In this document: positions 20,169-29,377 of the stretch, piece by piece
Layout of the letters: each line of letters starts with the position of its first letter
Position numbering within the stretch: position 1 is the first letter of the stretch
Origin: Aquimarina spinulae
GTDB taxonomy: Bacteria; Bacteroidota; Bacteroidia; Flavobacteriales; Flavobacteriaceae
Assembly (NCBI RefSeq): GCF_943373825.1
Contig: NZ_CALSBP010000001.1
Location: 1,178,001 to 1,242,000, forward strand
Reading direction: 5' to 3'
Length of the DNA stretch: 64,000 nucleotides
The notes under the pieces: model-generated
The model's database searches: none
Told to the model about the DNA's origin: nothing
Seen by the model: only the letters and a program-made list of their open reading frames with translations
Translations under genes and position numbers: made by a program

Positions 20169-21094
20169 AATTATCTATTGTTACAACATTATATAAGTCA
20201 GAACGCTTTGTTAAAGAGTTTTATGATCGTACTCTGAAGGTTGTTCTTGAAATTACAGATAATTATGAAATAATTTTTGTAAATGATGGATCCCCGGATA
20301 ATTCGAATCAAGAAGTATTAGCGATAAGAAATTCTGATGATAAAGTGAAATTGATAGAATTGTCTAGAAATTTTGGGCATCATAAGGCTGTAATGACGGG
20401 ATTGAGATATGCCACTGGTGATTATATGTTTTTGCTAGATTCTGATTTAGAAGAAGAACCAGAGCTACTTACTATTTTTTATAAAAAAATGAGTGAGCAA
20501 AATGTTGATGTGGTATTTGGAGTACAAAAAACCAGGAAAGGTGGGTTTGTAGAACGAATAACAGGAAAGATATTTTATAAAATATTCAATAATCTAGCAG
20601 ATGTTCCTATTGAGGAAAATATTTTAATGGCTAGATTAATGAATAAACAGTATGTAGAAGCTTTAAAGGATTTTTCTGAGAGAGAGTTATTTCTTGGAGG
20701 CGTTTTTGCATTAGTTGGGTATACCCAGTTGCCTGTTGAAGTCAAAAAACTTGGAAAAGGAACATCAACCTACAGTACCAGAAGGAAACTTGCATTGCTA
20801 GTTAATGCGATTACTTCTTCGACTAAAAATTTGTTGATTTATGTCTTTTATTTAGGTTTAATTATTAGTTTTTCATCCTTTGTATTTACCATGTATTATT
20901 TAATATCCAATTTATTTTATAAGGATTACTTAGATGGTTGGACATCTCTCATCTTATCTATTTGGTTTTTGAGTGGTTTAATTATTTTGAGTGTTGGTAT
21001 ATTAGGAATTTATTTGTCTAAAATTTTTGAAGAGACTAAACAACGACCGTTAACCATTATTAAAAAAATTTATGATGAAGCCAATACCAAATAA
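20165..21094 (+). CDS. GT2 polyprenyl-phosphate glycosyltransferase (GtrB/ArnC-like)
   Basis: This 309-residue enzyme has a GT2 catalytic domain with FVNDGSPDNS, LSRNFGHHKAVMTGL and DxD motif LLDSDLEEEP. Two C-terminal membrane helices (about 230-295) are typical of enzymes that transfer a sugar to undecaprenyl phosphate on the cytoplasmic face. The product would be a lipid-linked sugar donor for GT-C enzymes like those encoded at both ends of this locus, a pairing that is inferred from context. It overlaps the wbqC-like gene by 4 bp and the methyltransferase by 23 bp, so translation is probably coupled. Confidence 0.87.
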   Translation: MKLSIVTTLYKSERFVKEFYDRTLKVVLEITDNYEIIFVNDGSPDNSNQEVLAIRNSDDKVKLIELSRNFGHHKAVMTGLRYATGDYMFLLDSDLEEEPELLTIFYKKMSEQNVDVVFGVQKTRKGGFVERITGKIFYKIFNNLADVPIEENILMARLMNKQYVEALKDFSERELFLGGVFALVGYTQLPVEVKKLGKGTSTYSTRRKLALLVNAITSSTKNLLIYVFYLGLIISFSSFVFTMYYLISNLFYKDYLDGWTSLILSIWFLSGLIILSVGILGIYLSKIFEETKQRPLTIIKKIYDEANTK

Positions 21095-21689
21095 GAAGAA
21101 AATAGTTGACTATTATCAAAAACAGGTAGAAGAGCATGGATTTGGAGCTAAAGGAATGGATTGGAAAAATGAAGAGACTCAGGACTTGAGATTTGAAATA
21201 ATTAATAGATACATAGATTTTTTTGATAAGCCCTCTGTTCTTGATGTAGGATGTGGCGGTGGAGGATATTTGGGGTATTGTAAAAAAAAAGAACTTGATT
21301 TTATATATAAAGGAATCGATATAGTTCCTGATATGATTGATCAGGTTAATAGTATCTATGGTAATGATAAAGCTAAACTAATAAATGTTGAAAACGTTTC
21401 CGAAAATTTTGATTACGTTATAGCTTCTGGTACGTATAATGCAAAACTAGATTCAAAAACAAACGATTGGGAAATTTATGTTTTTGAATCAATCGAAAAT
21501 ATGTTTAAGATTAGTAATAAGAAAGTTATTTTAAATCTAATGACACCTCATGTAGATTATGAATATGATCGATTGTATTATCCAGATTTAGGTAAGTTAA
21601 CCTCTTTTATTGTTAAAAAAATGACGAGAAATTTTATCATTGACCATTCTTATGATCTTTATGAACTAACGCTTGTGATACATAAATAA
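21072..21689 (+). CDS. Class I SAM-dependent methyltransferase
   Basis: This 205-residue protein has motif I VLDVGCGGGGYLGYC, an acidic end of strand 2 (YKGIDIVPDMI) and a Rossmann methyltransferase length. The substrate is unknown. In this glycan locus a sugar or lipid-linked intermediate is the obvious guess. It begins within the last 23 bp of the GT2 gene. MMKPIPN offers two adjacent start codons (21072 or 21075). Confidence 0.8.
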   Translation: MMKPIPNKKKIVDYYQKQVEEHGFGAKGMDWKNEETQDLRFEIINRYIDFFDKPSVLDVGCGGGGYLGYCKKKELDFIYKGIDIVPDMIDQVNSIYGNDKAKLINVENVSENFDYVIASGTYNAKLDSKTNDWEIYVFESIENMFKISNKKVILNLMTPHVDYEYDRLYYPDLGKLTSFIVKKMTRNFIIDHSYDLYELTLVIHK

Positions 21690-21696
21690 TCGTTAT

Positions 21697-22356
21697 ATGA
21701 AGTCTATTGTTATTGTTGGAACTGGTGATTATGCCGAAATGGCATATCAATATTTAAAAAGAGATAATTATAATAAAGTTATTGCCTTTTCTGTAGAGAA
21801 AAAATTTAAAACTGTAAATAAATTTTGTGATCTACCCGTTGTTGATTTTGAAGAGATAACCAATTTTTTTCCAGCTCAAACACATGAATTGTTAATTGCA
21901 ATCGGGCCAAATAAAGTAAATACGGTGAGAGAACGTTTATATCTTGAAGCAAAAGATTTAGGCTATGATTTTGTTACATACATTAGTCCAAGAGCAAATA
22001 TTTGGGATCCAAAAATGGTAGGAGAAAATAGTTTTATTTTTGATGGTTGTGTAATAGAACCTGGTGCCAAAATAGGTGTTAATACTGTTTTGTGGTCAGG
22101 AACTGTAGTCGCCCACCATTCTACAATTGGAGATCATTGTTTTTTGGCGCCGTCTGTTGCTGTTTCAGGAAAAATAACAATTAAGAATAATTGTTTTATA
22201 GGGATTAATGCTACAATAAGGGATCATGTTACAATTGAAGAACATTGTATTATTGGGTGTGGAGCAGTGATTAAAAAGAATACTGTAAAAAATGGTGTAT
22301 ATTCTACCAAGGGAACAGATTTATTACGTGTTGATAGTATAGAAACTCAAATATAA
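21697..22356 (+). CDS. NeuD/PglD-type sugar O/N-acyltransferase
   Basis: This 219-residue protein has an N-terminal Rossmann-like nucleotide-sugar binding part (IVIVGTGDYAEMAYQYL) and a C-terminal left-handed beta-helix of hexapeptide repeats (GAKIGVNTVLWSGTVVAHH, GDHCFLAPSVAVSGKITI). The catalytic His-containing turn of the PglD/NeuD family (VVAHHSTIGDHC) is present. The family acetylates amino or hydroxyl groups of nucleotide sugars. Beside a WecE-type aminotransferase, a plausible substrate is a dTDP-4-amino-4,6-dideoxy sugar, by inference. It follows the methyltransferase by 7 bp. Confidence 0.85.
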   Translation: MKSIVIVGTGDYAEMAYQYLKRDNYNKVIAFSVEKKFKTVNKFCDLPVVDFEEITNFFPAQTHELLIAIGPNKVNTVRERLYLEAKDLGYDFVTYISPRANIWDPKMVGENSFIFDGCVIEPGAKIGVNTVLWSGTVVAHHSTIGDHCFLAPSVAVSGKITIKNNCFIGINATIRDHVTIEEHCIIGCGAVIKKNTVKNGVYSTKGTDLLRVDSIETQI

Positions 22357-22384
22357 ACCATTTTAATAATTAAAATTGTGCAGT

Positions 22385-24133
22385 ATGGCTGCTATATTTA
22401 CTAAAAAAATTTCTGCAAAAGGTTTGGCTATTTTTAGAATAGCATACTGTCTTAATTTTTTGTTTGAAATCATCGAAATATTTAATCATCGTCAGCTTTA
22501 TTTCGATAGATTGCCATATCTCGATGTTCATTTTCCTGATACTAAGTTGTTAATGTTGTTATGGATGACAGTTCTTGTTTTTATGATTATTGGGTTATAT
22601 ACAAGAACAGTAACAATCATTAATTATTTGTTTACGCTGATATTTATTTCTAGTATGACTAATTATTCTTATCATATGTTTTACGTGTATATAGGAATCA
22701 ATTTCCTACTTATATTTTTACCTATAAGTAGATTTTTATCCATCGATATAATACTTAAGAAATTAAAATATTTAAATCAAGGTTTAGTATACGTTCCTTC
22801 CAAAGTGTCAAAAATCAATTATTTACTACCCGTTTTTATGGGACTTGGAATAGTTTACCTTGATTCTGTTATTTTCTATAAGATGCAATCTCCAATGTGG
22901 CTTGGGGGATTAGGGATGTGGTTACCATCTTCACTTCCTCATGTTTCTATTGCCGATGCTCAATGGATACTTAATCAGGAATTCTTAATCAAGTTTCTAT
23001 CTCACTTGACAATAGTATTTGAGTTTATATTTATTTTCATTTTTTGGAATAAAAAATTTAGAATACCATTCTTGATTATTGGTCTTGGACTTCATTTAGG
23101 AATATATATAGAATATCCAATACCTTATTTTGCTTTTGGCTGCCTTTCTATTTATTTTCTGATGGTTCCGGTTTCGTGGTGGGATCGAATTTGGAATAAA
23201 TTAGCTTCTAAAAAAGAAAGCCTTGTCATTTATTATGACGCTTCTAATTTGAGCTCTCATAAATTAAAAATGATAATTCAAAGCTTAGATATTTTTAATC
23301 GTATAAAATTTATTAGTCATGTTTACGGTAAGGAATCAACAAACGAATCTGTAAAAATAAAAGAAGAAAAAATACACGGGATAGATGTTGATAATGTAAG
23401 CTATACAGGGAAAAATTTACTTAAGAAAATTGTAAAAGTTTCTCCTATGTGTTTCCCTATATTACTTTTTGATAAAATAAATTTACATGAAAATACTTTT
23501 AACACGAATTCAAATTCTATTATTAATAAAATAGAATTATTAAAATTTAATGAAGATGACAATTCACGTGGTTATAACAGAAATAGAATAAGAAATGGTA
23601 TACTGGTGTCATTTTTCTTCTTATCAATTATTTCGCAAGTACAAGTACATTATAGTTTTTTTGGTTCTAGTACTGCTACGCATTTTGTAGATAAATCTTT
23701 AGTAAAATATTTTGGAATATGTAAACATCCAGTATTTATGGATAATCATTTTAAAGGATATCATCAAGTATATGGTTTGAAATATAAAGATGAATTTTTA
23801 CCTATTTTAGATGAAAAAGGTATGCCAGGAGATTATTTAAAAGGAGGTACATATGTAAATTGGATGTGGGTTGTAAATGCACCTAATATTAAAGAGAATG
23901 CATATTCTTTGAAAAAAGGTTTTACAGATTATTCTTCCTTTTGGGCACATCGTAATGCTATTGATTTGGCGCAAAAGCAAGAGTTTGAAATTGTAAAAAA
24001 AAGAATTAAAGTATCTTTTAAGTGGGAAAGAGATTTATTGCATAAAAATATAGATTCTCCTTGGGAAAAAGCGGGTACCTTAATATGGGAAAATAAAATA
24101 CCTCAGCTTTTTTGGAACTCTAATGCTAAATAA
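22385..24133 (+). CDS. HTTM-domain membrane protein with degenerate DCC-like domain
   Basis: I place the start at ATG 22385, although TTG 22376 is also in frame. The first roughly 260 residues form the HTTM (vitamin K gamma-carboxylase-like) multi-helix domain (ISAKGLAIFRIAYCL, HMFYVYIGINFLLIF). Around residues 278-330, ESLVIYYDASNLSSHKLKM resembles a DCC/DUF393 thioredoxin-like domain whose CxxC has been lost. The C-terminal 180 residues contain another helix and a Trp/Tyr-rich extracytoplasmic region. HTTM-DCC fusions are known in Bacteroidota, with unclear function. Placement in the glycan operon suggests an envelope role. Confidence 0.75.
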   Translation: MAAIFTKKISAKGLAIFRIAYCLNFLFEIIEIFNHRQLYFDRLPYLDVHFPDTKLLMLLWMTVLVFMIIGLYTRTVTIINYLFTLIFISSMTNYSYHMFYVYIGINFLLIFLPISRFLSIDIILKKLKYLNQGLVYVPSKVSKINYLLPVFMGLGIVYLDSVIFYKMQSPMWLGGLGMWLPSSLPHVSIADAQWILNQEFLIKFLSHLTIVFEFIFIFIFWNKKFRIPFLIIGLGLHLGIYIEYPIPYFAFGCLSIYFLMVPVSWWDRIWNKLASKKESLVIYYDASNLSSHKLKMIIQSLDIFNRIKFISHVYGKESTNESVKIKEEKIHGIDVDNVSYTGKNLLKKIVKVSPMCFPILLFDKINLHENTFNTNSNSIINKIELLKFNEDDNSRGYNRNRIRNGILVSFFFLSIISQVQVHYSFFGSSTATHFVDKSLVKYFGICKHPVFMDNHFKGYHQVYGLKYKDEFLPILDEKGMPGDYLKGGTYVNWMWVVNAPNIKENAYSLKKGFTDYSSFWAHRNAIDLAQKQEFEIVKKRIKVSFKWERDLLHKNIDSPWEKAGTLIWENKIPQLFWNSNAK

Positions 24134-24154
24134 TTAATAATTAGACAAGATGCT

Positions 24155-25294
24155 ATGATACCTTTTAACAAACCTTACATGACTGGTGATGAATTGTATT
24201 ATATCAAGGATGCAGTAAATCGAGGTAAAATCTCAGGTAATGGATATTACACTCAAAAATGTCATAATTTCTTTAAAAAAACGGTTGGTTTTAGGAATTG
24301 TTTGCTAACCTCTTCTTGTACTGATGCTTTAGAGATGGCTGCAATTTTGATTGATGTCAAACCTGGTGATGAGGTAATTATGCCTTCCTATACATTTGTG
24401 TCTACTGCTAACGCTTTTGTTTTACGTGGCGCCAAAATTGTTTTTGCAGATAGTTATACTAATAATCCAAATATTGATGCCAATTCTTTAAAAAAGCTAA
24501 TTACTCCTAAAACGAAAGCTATTGTAGTTGTTCATTATGCAGGAGTCGCTTGTGATATGGATTTAATTATGGACTTTGCAAATGAAAATAATTTATTTGT
24601 AATAGAAGATGCAGCGCAAGCAATAGATTCATATTATAAAGATCAACCTTTGGGTAGTATTGGTCATTTGGCTACATTTTCTTTTCATGAAACCAAAAAT
24701 ATAATTTCGGGAGAAGGAGGGATGTTGGTTATTAATGATGAACGCTTCGATAAGAGAGCAGAGATTATATGGGAAAAGGGGACTAATCGCTCTGCTTTTT
24801 TTAGAGGAGAAGTAGATAAATACTCTTGGGTAGATGTAGGCTCTTCTTTTTTGCCTTCAGATGTCACGGCAGCTTTTTTGTTTGCACAATTAGAGAACCT
24901 ACAAAAGATTCAAACCAGACGAAAGGCTTTATGGAATAATTATTATGATGGCTTAAAACAACTTGAGGATGAAGGTTTATTAAAATTACCTGAAATTCCT
25001 GATTATGCAACTTCAAATGGCCACTTATTTTATTTAGTTTGTAAAGATGTAGAAGAAAGAGGTCGATTAATTTCGTTTTTAAAAGATAATGATGTTTTTT
25101 CTGTTTTTCATTATGTATCACTTCATAAAAGCCCATTCTATATCGAAAAATACACAAATATAGAACTTAAGAATTGTGATACTTTTGCAAATCAATTATT
25201 AAGATTACCATTGTTTTATGATTTACATATGGAAGATCAAAGCAGAATTATTAATTTGATTAAAAGTTTTTTTTCAAAAAAACAAATCCTATGA
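24155..25294 (+). CDS. wecE: dTDP-4-amino-4,6-dideoxygalactose transaminase (WecE/RffA type)
   Basis: This 379-residue PLP enzyme of the DegT/DnrJ/EryC1/StrS family is strikingly like E. coli WecE: IPFNKPYMTGDELYY near the start, GDEVIMPSYTFVSTANAFVL, VVHYAGVACDMD, and SFHETKNIISGEGGM with the PLP lysine. The reaction is transfer of an amino group to C4 of dTDP-4-keto-6-deoxy-glucose, giving dTDP-4-amino-4,6-dideoxygalactose. The RmlA/RmlB enzymes that make the precursor are not in the window. It overlaps the following GT-C gene by 4 bp. Confidence 0.9.
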   Translation: MIPFNKPYMTGDELYYIKDAVNRGKISGNGYYTQKCHNFFKKTVGFRNCLLTSSCTDALEMAAILIDVKPGDEVIMPSYTFVSTANAFVLRGAKIVFADSYTNNPNIDANSLKKLITPKTKAIVVVHYAGVACDMDLIMDFANENNLFVIEDAAQAIDSYYKDQPLGSIGHLATFSFHETKNIISGEGGMLVINDERFDKRAEIIWEKGTNRSAFFRGEVDKYSWVDVGSSFLPSDVTAAFLFAQLENLQKIQTRRKALWNNYYDGLKQLEDEGLLKLPEIPDYATSNGHLFYLVCKDVEERGRLISFLKDNDVFSVFHYVSLHKSPFYIEKYTNIELKNCDTFANQLLRLPLFYDLHMEDQSRIINLIKSFFSKKQIL

Positions 25295-27516
25295 AATTGA
25301 ATGTTGTTCCAAAAAACATTTATCGTAACGTATTTATTCTAGTTGCAGTTTTAATAGGCTATACAATGGCTTTTTTAAGTCAAAATTATGGACCTTTAGA
25401 GGATACTAGAATTCATCAAGATCATGGAGTTCGAGTTCTTAATTATTTTAAAGGGATAGATGAAACTGCAGCTTTAAGCCCAATTGATGATCAAGGAAAT
25501 TATTATGATGTAAATAAAGATATTGATAGTGAACATCATGGGATGAATGGTTTCGGAGGCTTTTTTGATTTATCATCTAATTTCTTACATCAATTTTTTA
25601 GCTTTGTAGGAGTATATGAATTTAAAAATTTTATAAATTCTATTTTTGGTTTTTTACTCTTTTTGTTTTGTGGCTTATTAGGAAAAGAGCTAGGAGGGTG
25701 GAAAGTTGGATTGTTTACATTAATATTTGTAGTGTTAACTCCTGTAATGTTTGGATATTCTATGAATAATCCAAAGGACATTCCTGCAGCTACATTTTAT
25801 ATGTTTTCTCTGTTTCATATTGTTAAACTACTAAAAGAGCTTCCTAGAATATCCCTTAAAAGAGCTTTTTTCTTAATCCTTAATATTTCTATTCTTATTA
25901 ATATTAGAATAATTGGTCTAATTGCTATTGGATATGTTTTATTAGCAGTTTTATTATGGTGGTTGCTTGAAAATTATCAATCAAATTTCAAAAAAATTGT
26001 ATTAAAAGATACCTTGTTATTAGCAGGTAAAACTATCGGGGTATGTATACTTGCGTATTTGGCTGTAAGTATCTTTTGGCCATATGCACATACTAATCCT
26101 ATAAAAGTTCCCGTTGAAATGTTATTTAAAACTAGTGAGTTTAGAGGTTTTGAAAACTTACAGATATTTGAGGGGAATTGGCAGAGTAGTTTTAATGTGC
26201 CCTGGTATTATGCAATTAAAAACTTGTTTATTATTACAATGCCACTACATGTATTTATTGGTTTTTTTCTAATACCCTTACTTTATTATAAGAATACTAA
26301 TAAGAATATGCTTTATGTATCCATAGTGTTATTTACTACAGTGTTTCCTATGTTACTGGTTATTTTTGGTAAACCCAATAGCCATGATGGCTCAAGACAA
26401 TTTATGTTTTCAGTACTACCCATCGTTGTACTAAGCGCATTTTCATGGGGTAGGTTAATTCAATTGATGAAAATAAAAAGTATAAAACTAGGAATCTATG
26501 CGATTCTTTTCTTATTACTATTACAACCATTGCGTTTTATGATACAATATCACCCAATGCAAGCACTATATTTTAGTCCGATTATTGGAGGTGTAGGAGG
26601 AGCGTATGGAAATTATGAGATAGACTATTATGGTGTTGCTATTAAACCAGCTTTAGATTGGTTGGAAAAAAATGTTGGAGATAAGGACAATCCTCCTAGG
26701 ATACGAATGTATTATGGAAGCCAAACTAAAGTAACATATCATCTCGATAAAAGCCCAAATTTAGAATATGTATTAACAAGACGAGATTCTCCAGATTGGG
26801 ACTATTCTATTGTTATGTTGGCCGAAGGGAAGTATAAAAAAGATATAAAAAGTGCAAATTGGTCTCCAGAAAATACTGTACATGAAATAAAAGTGGATGG
26901 TGCGCCGATTTGTTTTATTATAAAAAATAAATATGAAATAGATAAACATCTATTAGAAACAGAGCAAAGAGTATCTAAAACTCCTTCGGTAAACGGGTAT
27001 ATAGGGTTAAGTTTATTATATTATAAGAAGAAAGATTTTTTTAAAAGTATTGAAGCTTCAAAAAAAGCAGTATCATTAGATCCCAATAATAGCATTGCAT
27101 ATAATAATTTATGCTCTGCTTATAATAATTTATTAATGTATCATGAAGCTAAAATAGCTTGTGAAAAATCGTTATCAATTCAACCTGAAACATCTTTGAC
27201 CAAAAATAACCTTAGCGTATCTCTTAAAGGTGTTGACAGAAGAAAAAACAAAAAACTAACCCTAAGAGAATATCTTAGCCTAAGCTATAATTATTACAAA
27301 TTAGGATATTTTGATAAATGTATAGAGGTTAGCATGGAATTACTAGAATTAGAACCAAATAGTGTAGTAGCATATAATAACATATGTTCATCATATATTG
27401 CCTTAGGTGGTTATGAAAAAGCAATTGAGGCCTGTAATAAAGCCTTAGAAATAGATCCTAATCATCAATTGGTAAAAAATAATTTGAACTGGGCAAAAAG
27501 TAAATTAAACCCATAG
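25291..27516 (+). CDS. GT-C membrane glycosyltransferase with C-terminal TPR repeats
   Basis: This 741-residue protein has a first helix followed by an acidic periplasmic loop (NYGPLEDTRIHQDHG). About ten further helices (to about 425) are of GT-C/PMT-like organisation, including MNNPKDIPAATFYMF. A soluble segment and at least four TPR units (570-741) follow, with YNNICSSYIALGGYEKAIEA close to the motif in the 17040-19007 protein. It probably uses a polyprenyl-linked sugar to modify an extracytoplasmic acceptor. It is the last gene of the wbqC operon. The short region to the convergent glutaminase gene (27517-27641) has no strong terminator. Confidence 0.8.
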   Translation: MKLNVVPKNIYRNVFILVAVLIGYTMAFLSQNYGPLEDTRIHQDHGVRVLNYFKGIDETAALSPIDDQGNYYDVNKDIDSEHHGMNGFGGFFDLSSNFLHQFFSFVGVYEFKNFINSIFGFLLFLFCGLLGKELGGWKVGLFTLIFVVLTPVMFGYSMNNPKDIPAATFYMFSLFHIVKLLKELPRISLKRAFFLILNISILINIRIIGLIAIGYVLLAVLLWWLLENYQSNFKKIVLKDTLLLAGKTIGVCILAYLAVSIFWPYAHTNPIKVPVEMLFKTSEFRGFENLQIFEGNWQSSFNVPWYYAIKNLFIITMPLHVFIGFFLIPLLYYKNTNKNMLYVSIVLFTTVFPMLLVIFGKPNSHDGSRQFMFSVLPIVVLSAFSWGRLIQLMKIKSIKLGIYAILFLLLLQPLRFMIQYHPMQALYFSPIIGGVGGAYGNYEIDYYGVAIKPALDWLEKNVGDKDNPPRIRMYYGSQTKVTYHLDKSPNLEYVLTRRDSPDWDYSIVMLAEGKYKKDIKSANWSPENTVHEIKVDGAPICFIIKNKYEIDKHLLETEQRVSKTPSVNGYIGLSLLYYKKKDFFKSIEASKKAVSLDPNNSIAYNNLCSAYNNLLMYHEAKIACEKSLSIQPETSLTKNNLSVSLKGVDRRKNKKLTLREYLSLSYNYYKLGYFDKCIEVSMELLELEPNSVVAYNNICSSYIALGGYEKAIEACNKALEIDPNHQLVKNNLNWAKSKLNP

Positions 27517-27641
27517 TTTTTTAAAGATTAGAAGAAAAAAAACGTTTTTTTATGGAGTCTTTTTATACTGCATTTTTTATCTGGGGTTTTGTATTATTTA
27601 AAATTTACTTTAGCGGATCTTACCATTAGAAAATTATAATA

Positions 27642-28556
27642 TTAAAAAATAGACAATCCGGTTAATGTTGTTAATCGTTCTAAAGCAAGCATCCCCAGTT
27701 CTGAGTTTCCTTTGGGGTTCAAAGGGGGGCTCCATACAGCAACAGCATATTGCCCTGGGTGCACTGCTACAATTCCTCCACCAACACCACTTTTTCCGGG
27801 TAAACCTACTCTATAACTAAACTCACCAGCTTCATCATAAAAACCACAGGTTTGCATTATTGCATTAATACGTTTCACCTTTCTAGGTGATAATATTTGT
27901 TCATTATCAAATAATCGTTTTCCGCCGTTGGCGTATATCATAAATGCAGTTGATAGTTCTTTACAAGACATTTCTATAGAACATTGGTAGATATAGAAAT
28001 CAAGGACGGTTTCAATATCATTTTTAATATTGCCAAAAGATTTCATTAGATTTAATACTGCTGCATTACGGTAACTATATGTTTTTTCGGATAGAAAAAC
28101 TTTTGGGTTGATATCAATGTCTGTACAGCCAGTGATTTTATGTATGAAATCGAGAAAATCTTTTTTAGGGTTTTTTAATTGAGATATTAAAACATCACAG
28201 ATTACTAAGGCACCCGCATTTATAAATGGGTTCCTGGGAATTCCATTCTCATATTCTAATTGTACCAAAGAGTTAAAAGGATCTCCAGAAGGTTCTACAT
28301 CTACACGTTTAAATAATTCATCATCTAATAATGACATTGCCATAGTTAAAGCAAATACTTTCGAGATACTTTGAATAGAAAACCGGTCATTATGGTCTCC
28401 AAAATTATAATGACCAGAATTAATACAATACAGATGTATCCCAAATTTTTCAGGCTCAATTTTAGCTAATTCAGGAATATATGAAGCTACTTTTCCGGTA
28501 TAGTGTATCGACGGGAGTTCTGATTTTATCTCGTTAAGTATTTGTTGATAATCCAC
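27642..28556 (-). CDS. glsA: Glutaminase
   Basis: This 304-residue protein has the normal length of the serine-dependent beta-lactamase-like glutaminase family, which hydrolyses L-glutamine to glutamate and ammonia. The catalytic S63-x-x-K66 lies in RFSIQSISKVF. Family blocks NPFINAGALVICD and GLPGKSGVGGGIVAV are intact. No signal peptide is present, so it is cytoplasmic. It starts 10 bp downstream of the pepE stop, so the two probably form an operon for amide and dipeptide use. Confidence 0.95.
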   Translation of the reverse strand: MDYQQILNEIKSELPSIHYTGKVASYIPELAKIEPEKFGIHLYCINSGHYNFGDHNDRFSIQSISKVFALTMAMSLLDDELFKRVDVEPSGDPFNSLVQLEYENGIPRNPFINAGALVICDVLISQLKNPKKDFLDFIHKITGCTDIDINPKVFLSEKTYSYRNAAVLNLMKSFGNIKNDIETVLDFYIYQCSIEMSCKELSTAFMIYANGGKRLFDNEQILSPRKVKRINAIMQTCGFYDEAGEFSYRVGLPGKSGVGGGIVAVHPGQYAVAVWSPPLNPKGNSELGMLALERLTTLTGLSIF

Positions 28557-28566
28557 AGTATAATTT

Positions 28567-29274
28567 TTAATTTAATCCAGATAATGCGCTACCCGTTTCT
28601 ATTTCGTAGGGCTCTTTGTCTTTTTCAAAAATTCTAGCACTTAAATTTCCTTCCAGAGTTATTTTATTGTCATAAACTTTTAACCAACTTCCTTCTCTTA
28701 AACCTACCACGGGTTGTGAATTTAGATTATGAAATTCTTTAATTCGAGTTTCTCGGGTTTCTCCTTTATGTGTCGAATTAGGATCAGGGTCAAGATAATG
28801 TGGATTAATATTAAATGGGACAATACCTAATGTTGCAAAGTTTGGAGGGTATACAATAGGCATATCATTTGTAGTTTTCATAGTAAGACCACAAATATTA
28901 CTTCCTGCACTTGTTCCCAGATAAGGTACTCCAGAAAGAACAGCTTCTTTTAATGGCCCTATAACTTCATTTCGATATAATTGATCTACCAATAGAAAAG
29001 TATTTCCACCACCAGTATAAATACCTTTAGCATTTTTAATAGCTTCGATAGGATCTGAAAACATATGTATGCTAATTATTCTTTTATTTATTTTTTTAAA
29101 AATATTATTGATACCTATGGTATATTCGTCATGAGAAATTCCGCCCGGACGAGCATAAGGTATAAAAAGTATTTCTTCAATACCTGAGTATAAGTTAATT
29201 AAAGTGTCTTGTAAATATGCCAAGGGTTCACTTCCGTGAAGTGTAGATGTACTTGCAATAATACAGTTTGCCAT
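28567..29274 (-). CDS. pepE: Dipeptidase E (peptidase S51)
   Basis: This 235-residue protein matches the alpha-aspartyl dipeptidase family, which cleaves Asp-X dipeptides. The nucleophile Ser is in YLGTSAGSNICG, the preceding nucleotide-like fold has IYTGGGNTFLLV, and FNINPHYLDP holds the family His. It is cytoplasmic, with no signal peptide. It is the first gene of the pair with glutaminase and is divergent from the 29378 gene across 103 bp. Confidence 0.92.
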   Translation of the reverse strand: MANCIIASTSTLHGSEPLAYLQDTLINLYSGIEEILFIPYARPGGISHDEYTIGINNIFKKINKRIISIHMFSDPIEAIKNAKGIYTGGGNTFLLVDQLYRNEVIGPLKEAVLSGVPYLGTSAGSNICGLTMKTTNDMPIVYPPNFATLGIVPFNINPHYLDPDPNSTHKGETRETRIKEFHNLNSQPVVGLREGSWLKVYDNKITLEGNLSARIFEKDKEPYEIETGSALSGLN

Positions 29275-29377
29275 TAGATTTTTTTTATAAAAGTAGTTTA
29301 ACGTTTTCTTATCCGGAAATCTTCTGTGAAAATAAAAAAATGTAGTATCTTAAAAAATAAAATTAACCTCGTTTGTT

